NCBI GenBank assembly: GCA_029260495.1 | Contig: JAJDDD010000012.1 | Coordinates: 1-64,000, forward strand | Reading direction: 5' to 3' | Length of the DNA stretch: 64,000 nucleotides | Source of the DNA: Phycisphaerales bacterium | GTDB lineage: Bacteria > Planctomycetota > Phycisphaerae > Phycisphaerales > UBA1924 | Shown here: one piece after another, positions 8,799 through 20,001 of the stretch | How the letters are laid out: the number at the start of each line of letters is the position of its first letter | Numbering within the stretch: position 1 is the stretch's first letter | Notes under the pieces: model-generated | What the model saw: the letters and a program-made list of their open reading frames with translations, nothing else | Told to the model about the DNA's origin: nothing | Database searches by the model: none | Program-made: the position numbers and the translations under genes

Positions 8799-11700
8799 AT
8801 GCCCCGCCTCCCCGTCCTCGACGCGCCGCCCTCTTCAACCCTCCAACACGCCCTCGCCCAGCTCGCTGCATCAATCGAGGGTGAAGTTCGCCTTTCGCAT
8901 CACGACCGCATGCTCTACGCGACCGATGCCTCTCTCTATCAGGTCGAGCCCCTCGCCGTCGTCATCCCCGCCTCGATCGCTGACGCCCGCCGCGCCCTTG
9001 CGCTCTGCGCTGCCCATCGCCTTCCCATTCTCCCTCGCGGCGCCGGCACAAGTCTCGCTGGTCAAACCACAAATCACGCAGTCATCATCGACTTCTCCGT
9101 CGCTTGTCGCGCGATTGGCCCTGTCGATGAGGCGAATCATTCCATTCATGTCGAGCCAGGCGTTGTCCTCGATGAACTCAATGAAGAACTCGCAGCCCGC
9201 AACGCTCATCTCTTCTTCGCCCCAGATGTCGCGACTTCACGCCACGCCAACATCGCCGGCATGATCGGCAACAACTCCGCTGGCGCCCATTCCATCCTCT
9301 ACGGCAGAACCTCAGAGCACATCCGCGCCATCGACGCCCTCATCGTAAGCGCCGACGCCGTCGCCCACACACTCCATTTGGCGCCCGCCGCCGCGCTGCA
9401 CGACGCGCGCGTCCGCGCCATCACCGAGTCAGTCATCAAAGTCGTGCGCGAGAACGCTCGCCACATCCGTCAGCGCTTCCCCACCACCCTCCGCCATGTC
9501 GATGGCTACAACCTCGACATCATCCTCAACCAGATCGAAGCCGCCGACCGCGCCGGCCATGATCCCCTCGAACACCTCAACCTCGCCAAACTCCTCGTCG
9601 GCTCCGAGGGAACCCTCGCCGTCACGCTCGGCGCCGAGCTCAACCTCGAGCCCGCTCCCGTCGCCAAAGGCCTCGCCATCCTCAGCTATGCCTCTCTCGA
9701 CCAGGCGATCGACGCCGTCAGCGCGATTCTTGAAACCAAACCCGCCGCCGTCGAGTTGCTCGATGACATGATCCTCGATCTCGCCCGCGCCAACTCCGAA
9801 TATCGCAGTTACGCCGATCTTGTCCCGATGTTGGATGGCAATACACCCGCCGCCGTCCTCTATGTCGAATACTTCGCCATCGAAGATCGCGCTGAGCTCG
9901 ATGACCGCTTCTCCGCCCTACGCGCCGCTCAGCCCGAAGTCCCCATCCTGATCTATACCGATCCCAAACAAATGACCGCTGCGTGGAAACTCCGCAAGGC
10001 CGGCGAACCACTCCTGCACGGCCTTCCAGGAATACGCAAGCCCATCACGTTCGTGGAAGACACCGCCGTCGCCCCAGAACGCCTCCCCGCCTTCGTCCGC
10101 GCTTTCCGCGCCATCGTTGAAAACAACGGCACGCGCGCTGCCTACTTCGCCCATGCCTCCGTCGGATGCCTCCACATCCGCCCCCTTCTCGACATGCGCG
10201 ACTCGCAGGATCAACAAGCCATGCTCGCCATCGCCCGCGAGGTTGCAGCCCTCGTCAAAGATCACGCCGGCGCCCTCTCCGGTGAGCACGGCGACGGACG
10301 CGTGCGAACGCCTCTCCTCGCAGAATATTTCGGCTCCGAACTCATGCGCGCCTTCCGCGAAATCAAGCGCATCTTCGATCCTCTCAACCTTCTCAACACC
10401 GGCAATATCGTCGCACCCGCATCTCTGGAGTCCATCGCCCAGCGCACCCGCATCCAGCCCACCGTCGCAACTGAAAAACAGACTCGCTTTCCGAATGTGG
10501 ACACCTACTTCAACTACTCGGATCAGCATGGCTTCGCCGGAGCCGTCGAAATGTGCAACGGCGCCGGCGTATGTAGAAAAAAAACCGGCGCCACCATGTG
10601 CCCCTCATACATGGCGTCCCTCGATGAACGCCTCTCCACACGCGGCCGCGGCAACGCCCTCCGCCTCGCAATCACCGGCCAACTAAGAAACAACAGCGGC
10701 GATTCCGTCTGGAACGACTCCGAAACAATAAAGACTCTCGACACCTGCCTTTCTTGCAAAGCGTGCAAAACCGAGTGTCCGAGCAATGTGGATATCGCCC
10801 GTCTCAAGGCTGAGTACACAGCCCAGCGCTTTCGTGAACGCGGCGGACCGCCGATCAGCGTGCGGCTGCTCGCAAATGTGCGCACACTTAACCAACTCGC
10901 CGCGCGCGCACCGGGCTTGTTCAACCGCGCGCAGCGTGTACATCTGTCGAGATTCTGTGCGCACAAACTCTTCGGAATCGCGCACGAACGCAGTCTCCCC
11001 GAGTTCGGCGAATCTCTCGCCAAATGGATGCTTCGCCGCGCGCAAATGCAGGATGTAAACAACCACAAACCTCGCGCAGCCCTGTTTCAGGACTGTTTCA
11101 CAGGATTTGGCGAATCCCACATCGGGCGCGCCACGGTGCGCACACTGGAACAGGCCAATTACAAGGTGTTCATCCCGCAAACAGGTTGCTGTGGCAGACC
11201 CGCCCTTTCACTCGGCGCCCTCGACATCGCGCGCCAGCAGATCGAAAAAACCGCCGCCCAGCTTGCCCCAGTCGCCGACGACGCCGCAGCCATTCTCTTC
11301 TGTGAACCATCCTGCCTCTCTGCGATCAAGGACGACTGGCTGCAACTGCAAGTAAAGACGCCTCGAAAAACACTAGAGCAAATCGCTGCAAAAGCATGCC
11401 TGGCCGAGGATTACCTCGCGCGCGAGCACAGTGACTGGCTTCGGCAGGTCGGCAGTTCCACTGAGAGGCGCCAGGGAAAAATCATTCTGCACACACATTG
11501 CCATCAAAAATCGCTGTGGGGTGATGACACCAGCGCAACGGCGCTCCGCTGCGCATTCGGCGACGAGCACATCCGCGTGCTCGACTCCGGCTGCTGCGGC
11601 ATGGCGGGATCGTTCGGCATGATGGAGGAGCGAGTCGAGTTATCGCGCGCGATCGGCGAACTCACGCTGCTGCCGGAAGTTCGGCAGGCGGAAGCGCGCG

Positions 11701-11819
11701 ACGTCATCGCGGCGCCGGGAACATCGTGTCGGCATCAGATACGGGATTTCACGGACCGGCGCGCGCTGCACCCGATCGAACTGATCGCGGGTATGTTGGA
11801 TGGTGAGGATACTTTGTGA
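8799..11819 (+). CDS. FAD/Fe-S dehydrogenase of the YdiJ type (D-2-hydroxyacid oxidation)
   Basis: A 1006-residue fusion of a GlcD-like flavoprotein and a GlcF-like iron-sulfur protein, close to the length of E. coli YdiJ. Residues about 45-220 are the FAD-binding domain (LPILPRGAGTSLAGQT; NIAGMIGNNSAGAHS) and about 260-545 the FAD oxidase C domain (SGEHGDGRVRTPLLAEYFG). Two 4Fe-4S-type Cys clusters follow (CNGAGVCRK...MCPSYM; CLSCKACKTECPSNVDIA). The C-terminal part carries two CCG domains (TGCCGRPA; SGCCGMAGSF). Family members oxidise D-lactate or D-2-hydroxyglutarate and pass electrons on. The plus strand changes from C-rich to G-rich within its last third, yet the reading frame is intact. 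TGA overlaps the next ATG by one base. Confidence 0.9.
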   Translation: MPRLPVLDAPPSSTLQHALAQLAASIEGEVRLSHHDRMLYATDASLYQVEPLAVVIPASIADARRALALCAAHRLPILPRGAGTSLAGQTTNHAVIIDFSVACRAIGPVDEANHSIHVEPGVVLDELNEELAARNAHLFFAPDVATSRHANIAGMIGNNSAGAHSILYGRTSEHIRAIDALIVSADAVAHTLHLAPAAALHDARVRAITESVIKVVRENARHIRQRFPTTLRHVDGYNLDIILNQIEAADRAGHDPLEHLNLAKLLVGSEGTLAVTLGAELNLEPAPVAKGLAILSYASLDQAIDAVSAILETKPAAVELLDDMILDLARANSEYRSYADLVPMLDGNTPAAVLYVEYFAIEDRAELDDRFSALRAAQPEVPILIYTDPKQMTAAWKLRKAGEPLLHGLPGIRKPITFVEDTAVAPERLPAFVRAFRAIVENNGTRAAYFAHASVGCLHIRPLLDMRDSQDQQAMLAIAREVAALVKDHAGALSGEHGDGRVRTPLLAEYFGSELMRAFREIKRIFDPLNLLNTGNIVAPASLESIAQRTRIQPTVATEKQTRFPNVDTYFNYSDQHGFAGAVEMCNGAGVCRKKTGATMCPSYMASLDERLSTRGRGNALRLAITGQLRNNSGDSVWNDSETIKTLDTCLSCKACKTECPSNVDIARLKAEYTAQRFRERGGPPISVRLLANVRTLNQLAARAPGLFNRAQRVHLSRFCAHKLFGIAHERSLPEFGESLAKWMLRRAQMQDVNNHKPRAALFQDCFTGFGESHIGRATVRTLEQANYKVFIPQTGCCGRPALSLGALDIARQQIEKTAAQLAPVADDAAAILFCEPSCLSAIKDDWLQLQVKTPRKTLEQIAAKACLAEDYLAREHSDWLRQVGSSTERRQGKIILHTHCHQKSLWGDDTSATALRCAFGDEHIRVLDSGCCGMAGSFGMMEERVELSRAIGELTLLPEVRQAEARDVIAAPGTSCRHQIRDFTDRRALHPIELIAGMLDGEDTL

Positions 11820-12970
11820 TGAGCGATCGAGTTGTCATTCTCGCCGGCGTTCCAAGTGTGAATCCCTGGGTGTACCGGCGGACGCGGTTTCTGGCGCATG
11901 ACACGATGGTTTTTATTGAGATGCCGGGCGAGGGTTCGTTTTTGATGTTGCGCGACATTGAAATCGAGCGGGCGCGGAAAGTGAGTCCGGTGGATCATTT
12001 TCATTCGCCGGGCGATTTTGCTCCGGCGGGCGGGCTTTCGGGCGATCGGGAGACGGCGACGGCACAGGCGTCGGCGGAGCTCTTGCGAAGGCACGGCGTG
12101 AAGGAAGCGTGGACGGATCGTTCGTTGCCGATGATATTTGCGCATTTTTTGAGTGAGGCTGGAATCACAGTGCGATGTGATCCGGAGATGGGCGTGCTGG
12201 AGCGGCGGGCGAAGGATGCGCATGAGGTGGAGCAGCTTCGGGCGGCGCAGGCGGGGACGGAGCGCGCGATGCGGATGGCGTGCGAGCTGATTGCGAATGC
12301 GAAGGCTGAGTCCGGCGGCGTGTTGCAGCATGATGGGGAAGCGCTGACAAGTGAGCGTGTGCGTTCGGAGATCAGCGTGTTTTTGCTGCGGGCGGGGTTT
12401 GATCCATGTGAGGCGATCGTGGCGGGGGGGCCGGTTGGGGCGGACTGCCATGATGTTGGACACGGAGAGCTTCGCACGGGGACGCCTGTCATTGTTGATA
12501 TTTTCCCGAGACACGCGGCGACGCGCTATTGCGGAGATTGCACTCGGACGGTTGTGCATGGGCCGGCGGCGGAGATACCGGAAGCGGTGCGGAAGATGCA
12601 CGCTGCGGTGGTTGAGGCGAAGGGGGCGGCGGAGCGCGCGGCGCGAGCGGGCGTGACGGGGGGGGCGGTGCACAAGGCGGCGTGCGATGTGATTCGCCAG
12701 CACGGGTATGAGATTGGTGTTGACGCTGATGCGGATGAATCGCGGTCGGCGATGGTGCATGGGACGGGCCATGGGATCGGGCTTGATGTGCATGAGCCGC
12801 CGCTATTGGATACCGGCGGGCCTGAGTTGGTGGTGGGGGATGCGCTGACGATTGAGCCGGGGGTGTACTGCAAGCAGGTGGGGGGCGTGCGTGTGGAGGA
12901 CATGGTGATTGTGGGCGCGGATGGGTGTACAAATCTCAATAGCCTGCCTGAGGGGCTGACCTGGAAATAA
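11819..12970 (+). CDS. M24-family metallopeptidase (Xaa-Pro aminopeptidase-like)
   Basis: About 383 residues with the pita-bread fold metal ligands visible: VIVDIFPRHAATRYCGDCTRTV (two Asp), GTGHGIGLDVHEPP (His), IEPGVY (Glu) and GGVRVEDMVIV (Glu). The N-terminal creatinase-like domain covers about 1-140. The family removes N-terminal residues before proline from peptides, but dimetal proteases and creatinase-like enzymes share these motifs. The ATG at 11819 overlaps the stop of the upstream dehydrogenase (TGATG), indicating translational coupling; a GTG one codon earlier is less likely. Downstream lies an 83-base purine-rich leader before murE. Confidence 0.88.
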   Translation: MSDRVVILAGVPSVNPWVYRRTRFLAHDTMVFIEMPGEGSFLMLRDIEIERARKVSPVDHFHSPGDFAPAGGLSGDRETATAQASAELLRRHGVKEAWTDRSLPMIFAHFLSEAGITVRCDPEMGVLERRAKDAHEVEQLRAAQAGTERAMRMACELIANAKAESGGVLQHDGEALTSERVRSEISVFLLRAGFDPCEAIVAGGPVGADCHDVGHGELRTGTPVIVDIFPRHAATRYCGDCTRTVVHGPAAEIPEAVRKMHAAVVEAKGAAERAARAGVTGGAVHKAACDVIRQHGYEIGVDADADESRSAMVHGTGHGIGLDVHEPPLLDTGGPELVVGDALTIEPGVYCKQVGGVRVEDMVIVGADGCTNLNSLPEGLTWK

Positions 12971-13053
12971 GGAGGAGAAGAGAGAAGCGGGGAGCGGTAA
13001 GGAGACGAAAGAAGAGATGGCGTTTGTGCGTTGATGGGCGAGCACAGTGCTGA

Positions 13054-14676
13054 ATGGAGGCAGGCTGGGTCGTGCGACTTTCAGAGTTGATTGCGGGGAT
13101 GGATGTCGAGGTTGCATCGTCGGGCAGCGGCGCCGTGGCTGATTGTGCGCGAGTTGAGATTACGGACATAACGGAGGACAGCAGGGGGGTGCAGAATGGT
13201 TCGTTGTTTGTCGCCCGGCGGGGGATTGCTGCGGACGGCAGGGTATTCATAGAGGATGCGATTGTGCGCGGGGCGCGGGCTGTTTTGGTGGAGGAGGCGG
13301 GGGATATGGTGGGGCGCGACCTTGGGGGCGCGGTGGGGCTCAGCTGCGCGAACATCCGGCGGGTGATGGCGCTGCTGGCGGAGCGGTTCTTTGGGGCGCC
13401 ATCTGATCGTCTTTTTGTGATCGCTGCGACAGGTTCAAATGGGAAGACGACGACGGCGTCATTTGCGCAGCAGCTTTTGAAGGCAGCGGGGGTTGGCTGT
13501 GGATTGGTAAGCACAGTTGAGATAGATGATGGTCTGGATGTTTGCGCGGCGCGGCTGACGACGCCGGGCGCGATTGAGATGGGCCGGTTGATGAGGCAGA
13601 TGGTTGAGAATGGTCTGCGCGCGGCAGCGCTGGAGGCTTCGAGTCAGGGCCTGGATCAGGAGCGGCTTGCGGGAACACGTGTTGACGCAGCGATTTTTAC
13701 GAATCTGTCGGGCGAGCATTTGGATTATCACGGGGATGTTGAAGCGTATGCGCGGGCGAAGCGGCGGCTGTTTGAAATGTTGGATGTGGATGGTGTGGCG
13801 ATTGTAAATGGTGAGGATGCGTGGTCGGAGCGGATGCTGGAGGGATGTATCGCCGGGCGCGTCATGCGGTGTTTTGTTGGCGGAGCGCAGGAAGAGGCAA
13901 TGGAGGAGCGCGAGGGGTCGTGCTGGATTGATGAGGTTGGTCGTGATGGCGAGGCGCTGATGATTCGGGCGGCGGGACCCTGGGGTGTGATTGAAGCGAA
14001 GACGGGTTTGTTTGGGAAACATAACTTGATGAATCTGCTGGAGGCATTGTGCGCGGCGCATGCGCAGGGCGTGAGCGCGGATGTGATGGGGAGCGCTGTT
14101 GAGGGGCTGCGTTTGCCGGCGGGGCGGATGGAGCGTGTTTGGATTGATGGGGTTGCGGCTGAGTTTGAGGTGTTTGTGGATTATGCGCATACGGATGATG
14201 CGCTGGAAAAGGCATTGGTCGCGGCGCGGGGGCGCGTGCGCGAGGGCGGGCGGCTTGTCGTTGTGTTTGGGTGCGGCGGGGAGCGGGATCGAACCAAGCG
14301 GGCGCGGATGGGGGCGGCAGCGAGCCGGCTTGCGGATCGGACCATTGTGACAAGTGATAATCCGCGGGGGGAATCGGCTGAGCGGATTCTTGATGATGTG
14401 ATGAGTGGGATTGATGCGGGTTTGCGCGCGGGTGCGGTGCGTGAGGTGAACCGGGCGCGGGCGATTGGGCTTGCGATTGAAGAGGCGGGAACAGGAGATG
14501 TTGTTTTGATTGCGGGGAAGGGGCATGAGGATTATCAGATTGTGGCAGACGGAAGTGGGGGGACGGAGCGGCGGCATTTTGATGATCGTGAGGAGGCGCG
14601 GAAGTTTCTAAGAGCGCGGTTTGGGTTGGGAGTGGAAGAGAAAACACGAGTTGGGCTTGCTGGAGGCGCAGGATGA
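13054..14676 (+). CDS. murE: MurE, UDP-MurNAc-L-Ala-D-Glu:meso-diaminopimelate ligase
   Basis: A 540-residue cytoplasmic Mur ligase that adds the third stem-peptide residue. The ATP loop is ATGSNGKTTT (about residues 128-137). The substrate region TTPGAIEMGRLMRQMVENG, the carbamylated-Lys region and the linker DYAHTDDALEKAL are in order. The DNPR motif (TSDNPRGES) near the C-terminus is the signature for meso-diaminopimelate rather than lysine. The stop overlaps the ATG of murF (ATGA), so the two are coupled. The ATG at 13054 gives a slightly long N-terminus; a GTG a few codons later is possible. The presence of murE, murF and mraY supports classical peptidoglycan. Confidence 0.95.
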   Translation: MEAGWVVRLSELIAGMDVEVASSGSGAVADCARVEITDITEDSRGVQNGSLFVARRGIAADGRVFIEDAIVRGARAVLVEEAGDMVGRDLGGAVGLSCANIRRVMALLAERFFGAPSDRLFVIAATGSNGKTTTASFAQQLLKAAGVGCGLVSTVEIDDGLDVCAARLTTPGAIEMGRLMRQMVENGLRAAALEASSQGLDQERLAGTRVDAAIFTNLSGEHLDYHGDVEAYARAKRRLFEMLDVDGVAIVNGEDAWSERMLEGCIAGRVMRCFVGGAQEEAMEEREGSCWIDEVGRDGEALMIRAAGPWGVIEAKTGLFGKHNLMNLLEALCAAHAQGVSADVMGSAVEGLRLPAGRMERVWIDGVAAEFEVFVDYAHTDDALEKALVAARGRVREGGRLVVVFGCGGERDRTKRARMGAAASRLADRTIVTSDNPRGESAERILDDVMSGIDAGLRAGAVREVNRARAIGLAIEEAGTGDVVLIAGKGHEDYQIVADGSGGTERRHFDDREEARKFLRARFGLGVEEKTRVGLAGGAG

Positions 14677-16133
14677 AGGGGTTTTGGACAGCGGAGAATC
14701 TGGCGCAGGCGACGGGGGGCGCGTGGGTCCGTTCACTTGCAGAGGGAGACGTTGACGCGGGGCGGGCTGTGAGCACGGATTCGCGCAGCGTGGGGCGCGG
14801 GCAGGTGTTCTTTGCGCTGCGCGGCGAGCGGTTTGATGGACATGAGTTTGTGCGTGAAGCGCTGGCGGAGGGGGCGGCGGCGGTTGTTGTTGAAGATGGA
14901 GAGCTTGCGCGCGCGGCGGAGGGGGCGGCGCTGGTTGTGAGTGATGCGCGGCGGGCGCTGGGGGATATTGCGCAGGCGTATCGGCGGAGGCTGACGGGGA
15001 CGCGGGTGATCGCGGTGACGGGATCAAATGGGAAGACGACGACGGCGCGGATGATTGGAATATTGTTGAGTTCGAAGTTTCGGGGGCGTGTGAGTGAGAA
15101 GAGTTTTAATAATGATGTTGGGGCGCCGCTGACTCTATTGGGGGCGCAGCTGGAGGATGAGTTTTTGGTGTGCGAGGTTGGGGCGAATGCGCCGGGTGAG
15201 ATTGCGAGGCTGGGGGAGATTGTAGCGCCTGACGTTGCGGTGATTACGAGTGTGGGGCGGGCGCATTTGGAGGGGTTTGGAGATGTGGTCGGAGTGGCGC
15301 GGGAGAAGGCGCGGCTGTTTGATTTTGTGCGCGACGGAGGACTGCGGGTGGCGACGGGGGATTCGATTGAGCTGCGCGCTGTGATGGGTGATGGCGCGGT
15401 GTTGGTTGGGGAGGGCGCCGATGCGGATGTGCGTGTGAGCAACGTTCGGCATGAGGTTGCGGGGGAGTTGGGCTTGGGGATCGTGTTTGATGTAGAGGGG
15501 ATTGGGGAAATGCGGGCGCCGGTTGTGGGGAGGCATAATGCGGTGAACCTGGCGATGGCGGCAGCAGTTGGGGAGCGGCTGGGGTTGAGCGCGGGTGAGA
15601 TTGTTGATGCGGCGCGGGGGATTGAGATGCCGGAAATGCGGATGAGTTGGGAGCGTGTTGGGGGGGTGTGGGTGCTGAACGATGGGTACAACGCGAATCC
15701 GGATTCGATGCGAGCGGCGATTGAGACGTTTGGTGAGGTTGCGGGGCTGATGTGCGGGGGGAAGGTTGGGCGTGGTGTGGCGGTGATTGGAGACATGCTT
15801 GAGGGGGGACGGGAATCTGCTGAGGCGCATCGGGAGGTGGGGAGGTTGATTGGGGAGAGCGGGGTGTTTGATCGGTTGGTTGCGGTCGGGAAGTTCGCGG
15901 GCGATGTGGCGCGGGGGGCGGCGGAGGTGAACCGTGGGATGGCGTGTGTTGAGATTGAAGATGTTGCGGGGGAAAAGGCGGCGCGGGCTGCGGGGGTGAT
16001 TGCTGCGGGGGATATAGCGCTGGTGAAGGGATCGCGTTCGGTGGGGCTGGAGCGGGTGGTGGCGCAGCTGGGAGAGGGAAGGGATGCGGGTGCGGGTGAT
16101 CAATGTGTGTCTGAAGCGGTGAGCAGCCGATGA
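14673..16133 (+). CDS. murF: MurF, UDP-MurNAc-tripeptide:D-Ala-D-Ala ligase
   Basis: A 486-residue Mur ligase completing the pentapeptide. Visible are the N-terminal substrate domain (STDSRSVGRGQVFFALRGER), the ATP loop VTGSNGKTTTARM (about residues 114-126), the MurF-type KSFNNDVGAPLTLL segment, EVGANAPGEI, and WVLNDGYNANPDSM in the C-terminal domain. All are characteristic of MurF rather than other Mur ligases. It overlaps murE by four bases and is followed by mraY after 11 bases, so the three form one transcription unit. Confidence 0.95.
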   Translation: MKGFWTAENLAQATGGAWVRSLAEGDVDAGRAVSTDSRSVGRGQVFFALRGERFDGHEFVREALAEGAAAVVVEDGELARAAEGAALVVSDARRALGDIAQAYRRRLTGTRVIAVTGSNGKTTTARMIGILLSSKFRGRVSEKSFNNDVGAPLTLLGAQLEDEFLVCEVGANAPGEIARLGEIVAPDVAVITSVGRAHLEGFGDVVGVAREKARLFDFVRDGGLRVATGDSIELRAVMGDGAVLVGEGADADVRVSNVRHEVAGELGLGIVFDVEGIGEMRAPVVGRHNAVNLAMAAAVGERLGLSAGEIVDAARGIEMPEMRMSWERVGGVWVLNDGYNANPDSMRAAIETFGEVAGLMCGGKVGRGVAVIGDMLEGGRESAEAHREVGRLIGESGVFDRLVAVGKFAGDVARGAAEVNRGMACVEIEDVAGEKAARAAGVIAAGDIALVKGSRSVGLERVVAQLGEGRDAGAGDQCVSEAVSSR

Positions 16134-16144
16134 GGTGAGTTGGG

Positions 16145-17326
16145 ATGTTGTATTATCTGCTGAACATATTGCGCGACTGGTTGGTGGAGGTTGAGCTGTA
16201 CCGGTATGTGCAGGTGCTGGACCGGATTAGTTTTCGCGCGTTTGCAGCGGGTGTGTTTTCATTGGTGGTGGTTGTGTGGCTGGGGAAGCCGGTGATTCGG
16301 TGGCTGACGGCGAAGCGGATTGGGGATACGGGGACGTTTGATGTTGCGGCGCTTGAGCAGGCGATGGCGTCGAAGGTGAATACGCCAACGATGGGGGGGT
16401 TGCTGATTGCGGCGGCGATCGGCGGGGCGACGCTGCTGTTTGCGGATGTGACGAATCATTATGTGCGGATGGGTTTGATTGTTTTGTTGTGGATGGCGGC
16501 GCTGGGCGGAGTGGATGACTGGTTGAAGCTGACGAGCGCGAGTCGGGGGGACCAGGGGAGGCAGGGGCTTCGGGCGTGGGAGAAGCTGGTTTTTCAGCTT
16601 GGGATTGGAATTTTGATTGGTGTGTCGGCGTACAGCTATGGGGATTCGCCTCCGAATTTGGCGCATGTGTTGAACCTGCCTTTTCAGAAGACGTTTGAGG
16701 CGGGGGGGCATGAGGTAGCGGAAGGGTTGGTTTTTGTTGGGCGCGTTGGGTTTGTCGTGATCATGACAATGATGATTGCGGGGATGTCCAACGCGGTGAA
16801 CATGACGGACGGCATGGATGGGTTGGCGTCGGGGATTACGGGGGCGGTGTCGATGGGGCTGTTCGTGTTGTGTTTGATTGCGGGATGGGAGGCGGCGTCG
16901 CAGTACTTGCTGGTGCCTTATGTGCAATACAGCGATGAGCTTGCGGTGATGGCGGGGGCGATGGCGGGGGCGTGTCTGGGATTTTTATGGTGGAACTGCG
17001 CGCCGGCGAGTGTGTTTATGGGGGACACGGGATCGTTGTGTCTGGGCGGTTTGTTGGGGTATATCGCGGTGGTGATTCGGCAGGAGTTTTTGATTTTGGT
17101 GATGAGCGGGGTGATGCTGCTAGAACTTGGGAGCGTTGCGGCGCAGGTGGGGTGGTTCAAGACAAGCGCGCGGATGTACGGGGAGGGGCAGCGGATTTTT
17201 CGGTGCGCGCCGTATCACTGGCATCTGCACATGGGGGGCTGGAGCGAGCAGAAAATTGTGGCGCGGCTTTGGATTGTGACGGTGGCGCTTTGCGCAGCGG
17301 CGCTGGCGTCTATTAAAGTGCGTTGA
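16145..17326 (+). CDS. mraY: MraY, phospho-MurNAc-pentapeptide transferase
   Basis: A 393-residue membrane enzyme that moves phospho-MurNAc-pentapeptide onto undecaprenyl phosphate, making lipid I. About ten hydrophobic spans. Motifs in order: NTPTMGGLL, LGGVDDWLKL with the metal-binding Asp pair, NMTDGMDGLASG, FMGDTGSLCLGG. The late cytoplasmic loop reads PYHWHLHMGGW at about residue 354, where most MraY proteins have PIHHHFELKGW, so the histidine triad is altered. No murD, ftsW or murG follows, so this part of the usual dcw cluster stops here; the next gene converges on it. Confidence 0.95.
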   Translation: MLYYLLNILRDWLVEVELYRYVQVLDRISFRAFAAGVFSLVVVVWLGKPVIRWLTAKRIGDTGTFDVAALEQAMASKVNTPTMGGLLIAAAIGGATLLFADVTNHYVRMGLIVLLWMAALGGVDDWLKLTSASRGDQGRQGLRAWEKLVFQLGIGILIGVSAYSYGDSPPNLAHVLNLPFQKTFEAGGHEVAEGLVFVGRVGFVVIMTMMIAGMSNAVNMTDGMDGLASGITGAVSMGLFVLCLIAGWEAASQYLLVPYVQYSDELAVMAGAMAGACLGFLWWNCAPASVFMGDTGSLCLGGLLGYIAVVIRQEFLILVMSGVMLLELGSVAAQVGWFKTSARMYGEGQRIFRCAPYHWHLHMGGWSEQKIVARLWIVTVALCAAALASIKVR

Positions 17327-17377
17327 GGGGAACAGCGGCGCGCACGAAATGGTGCGGTGTCAGATCGAGAAGAAATA

Positions 17378-19006
<1,629 letters not shown>

Positions 19007-19034
19007 GTGCTTGGAGGAATATACGCAGGGTGTT

Positions 19035-19937
19035 TTAGTGTTGGGCGAGTGTGGACAAAGCGCGGGCGAGGGGGGTGAAGGTCATGTTGAGTGTTGATTG
19101 GGCGAGGGAGGTGTTGAGGGAGAGGTCTTTGGGGCGGGGGGCGATGAGTTCGACATCATTGTGGAGTTCTTCGGTGATGAGTGATTCATCGAAGCCGTGG
19201 GCGCGGGCGATGGCGCGGGCGAAATCGGCGCGGGAGAGGCGATCGGGGCCGGCGAGATTGAGGATTGGGGGGAGGGCTTCGATCTCGATGAGGCGCGCGA
19301 CGGCCTGGCAGAAATCTTCGACGTAGAGCGGGGTGCGGAACTCGTCGGCGAAGCGTTTGAGGTGTTGGCCTGCGCGAAGTTGGCCGGCGATTTGTTCGGT
19401 TGGTGAGCGGTCGCCTGATGGGCTTGGGCCGTAGGTGAGCGCGATGCGGAGGGAGGCAGCGTTGGCGCCGGAGTCTGCAATGGCGAGTTCGGCGTTGTGT
19501 TTGGTTTCGGCGTAGGTGTTGATGGGCTGAGCGGGGTCGGATTCCTTCCACCAACTGCGGTCCCCGGCGTAGACCTGATCGGTGGAGAAGAATATGAGGC
19601 GGCGGTTGTTCTCTGCGCAGAAGTATGCGATGCGGGCGGTTGCGTCGGTGTTAAGAAGACGTGCTCGGTCGGGGTTTTGTTGGCAGGAGTTCAGAAAGGG
19701 GTCGGCGGCGGCGTGGATGACGACAGCAGGATCGCTTTGCGCAAGGAGCGCGTCGATGGAGGTGGGGTTATCGAGTTGAAGCTCGGCGTGGTGGAGGTTG
19801 GGGGAGGACGGGGGGAGGCGATCGGCGTTGGCGCCAGCGGCGGCGATGATGGTGTGCGCTGTGGTGGTGGCGAGCGTGCGCACGACGGCGCCGCCGAGAA
19901 AGCCGCTGGCGCCGGTGATGAGAATGCGCGAAGGCAT
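19035..19937 (-). CDS. RmlD-like NAD(P)-dependent sugar reductase/epimerase (extended SDR)
   Basis: About 300 residues from the ATG at 19937, which puts the Rossmann loop ILITGASGFLGGAVVR at the very N-terminus. A start at 20003 would add 22 unlikely residues and overlap the divergent gene. STDQVYAGDRSWW and YAETKHNAE give the catalytic Thr-Tyr-xxx-Lys set of extended short-chain dehydrogenases. Similarity is greatest to dTDP-4-dehydrorhamnose reductases, but no other rhamnose genes are nearby, so the substrate is open. It lies upstream of purH on the same strand. Confidence 0.8.
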   Translation of the reverse strand: MPSRILITGASGFLGGAVVRTLATTTAHTIIAAAGANADRLPPSSPNLHHAELQLDNPTSIDALLAQSDPAVVIHAAADPFLNSCQQNPDRARLLNTDATARIAYFCAENNRRLIFFSTDQVYAGDRSWWKESDPAQPINTYAETKHNAELAIADSGANAASLRIALTYGPSPSGDRSPTEQIAGQLRAGQHLKRFADEFRTPLYVEDFCQAVARLIEIEALPPILNLAGPDRLSRADFARAIARAHGFDESLITEELHNDVELIAPRPKDLSLNTSLAQSTLNMTFTPLARALSTLAQH

Positions 19938-20001
19938 GGGGGGCACTGTAGCGAGGATGGAGGAGGCGCTGGCGTTTGGATGCGAGTAGTCTGCGTGCTG
20001 C

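Noticed and set aside
13862-15796. Long minus-strand open frame (644 codons) opposite murE and murF
   Set aside because: Both genes are fully conserved on the plus strand; the low-complexity Pro/Ser/Ala-rich product is a shadow of GC-rich coding sequence.
17341-17356. CGCAC/GTGCG hairpin between mraY and purH as a terminator
   Set aside because: Stem of only five pairs and no T-run on either strand.
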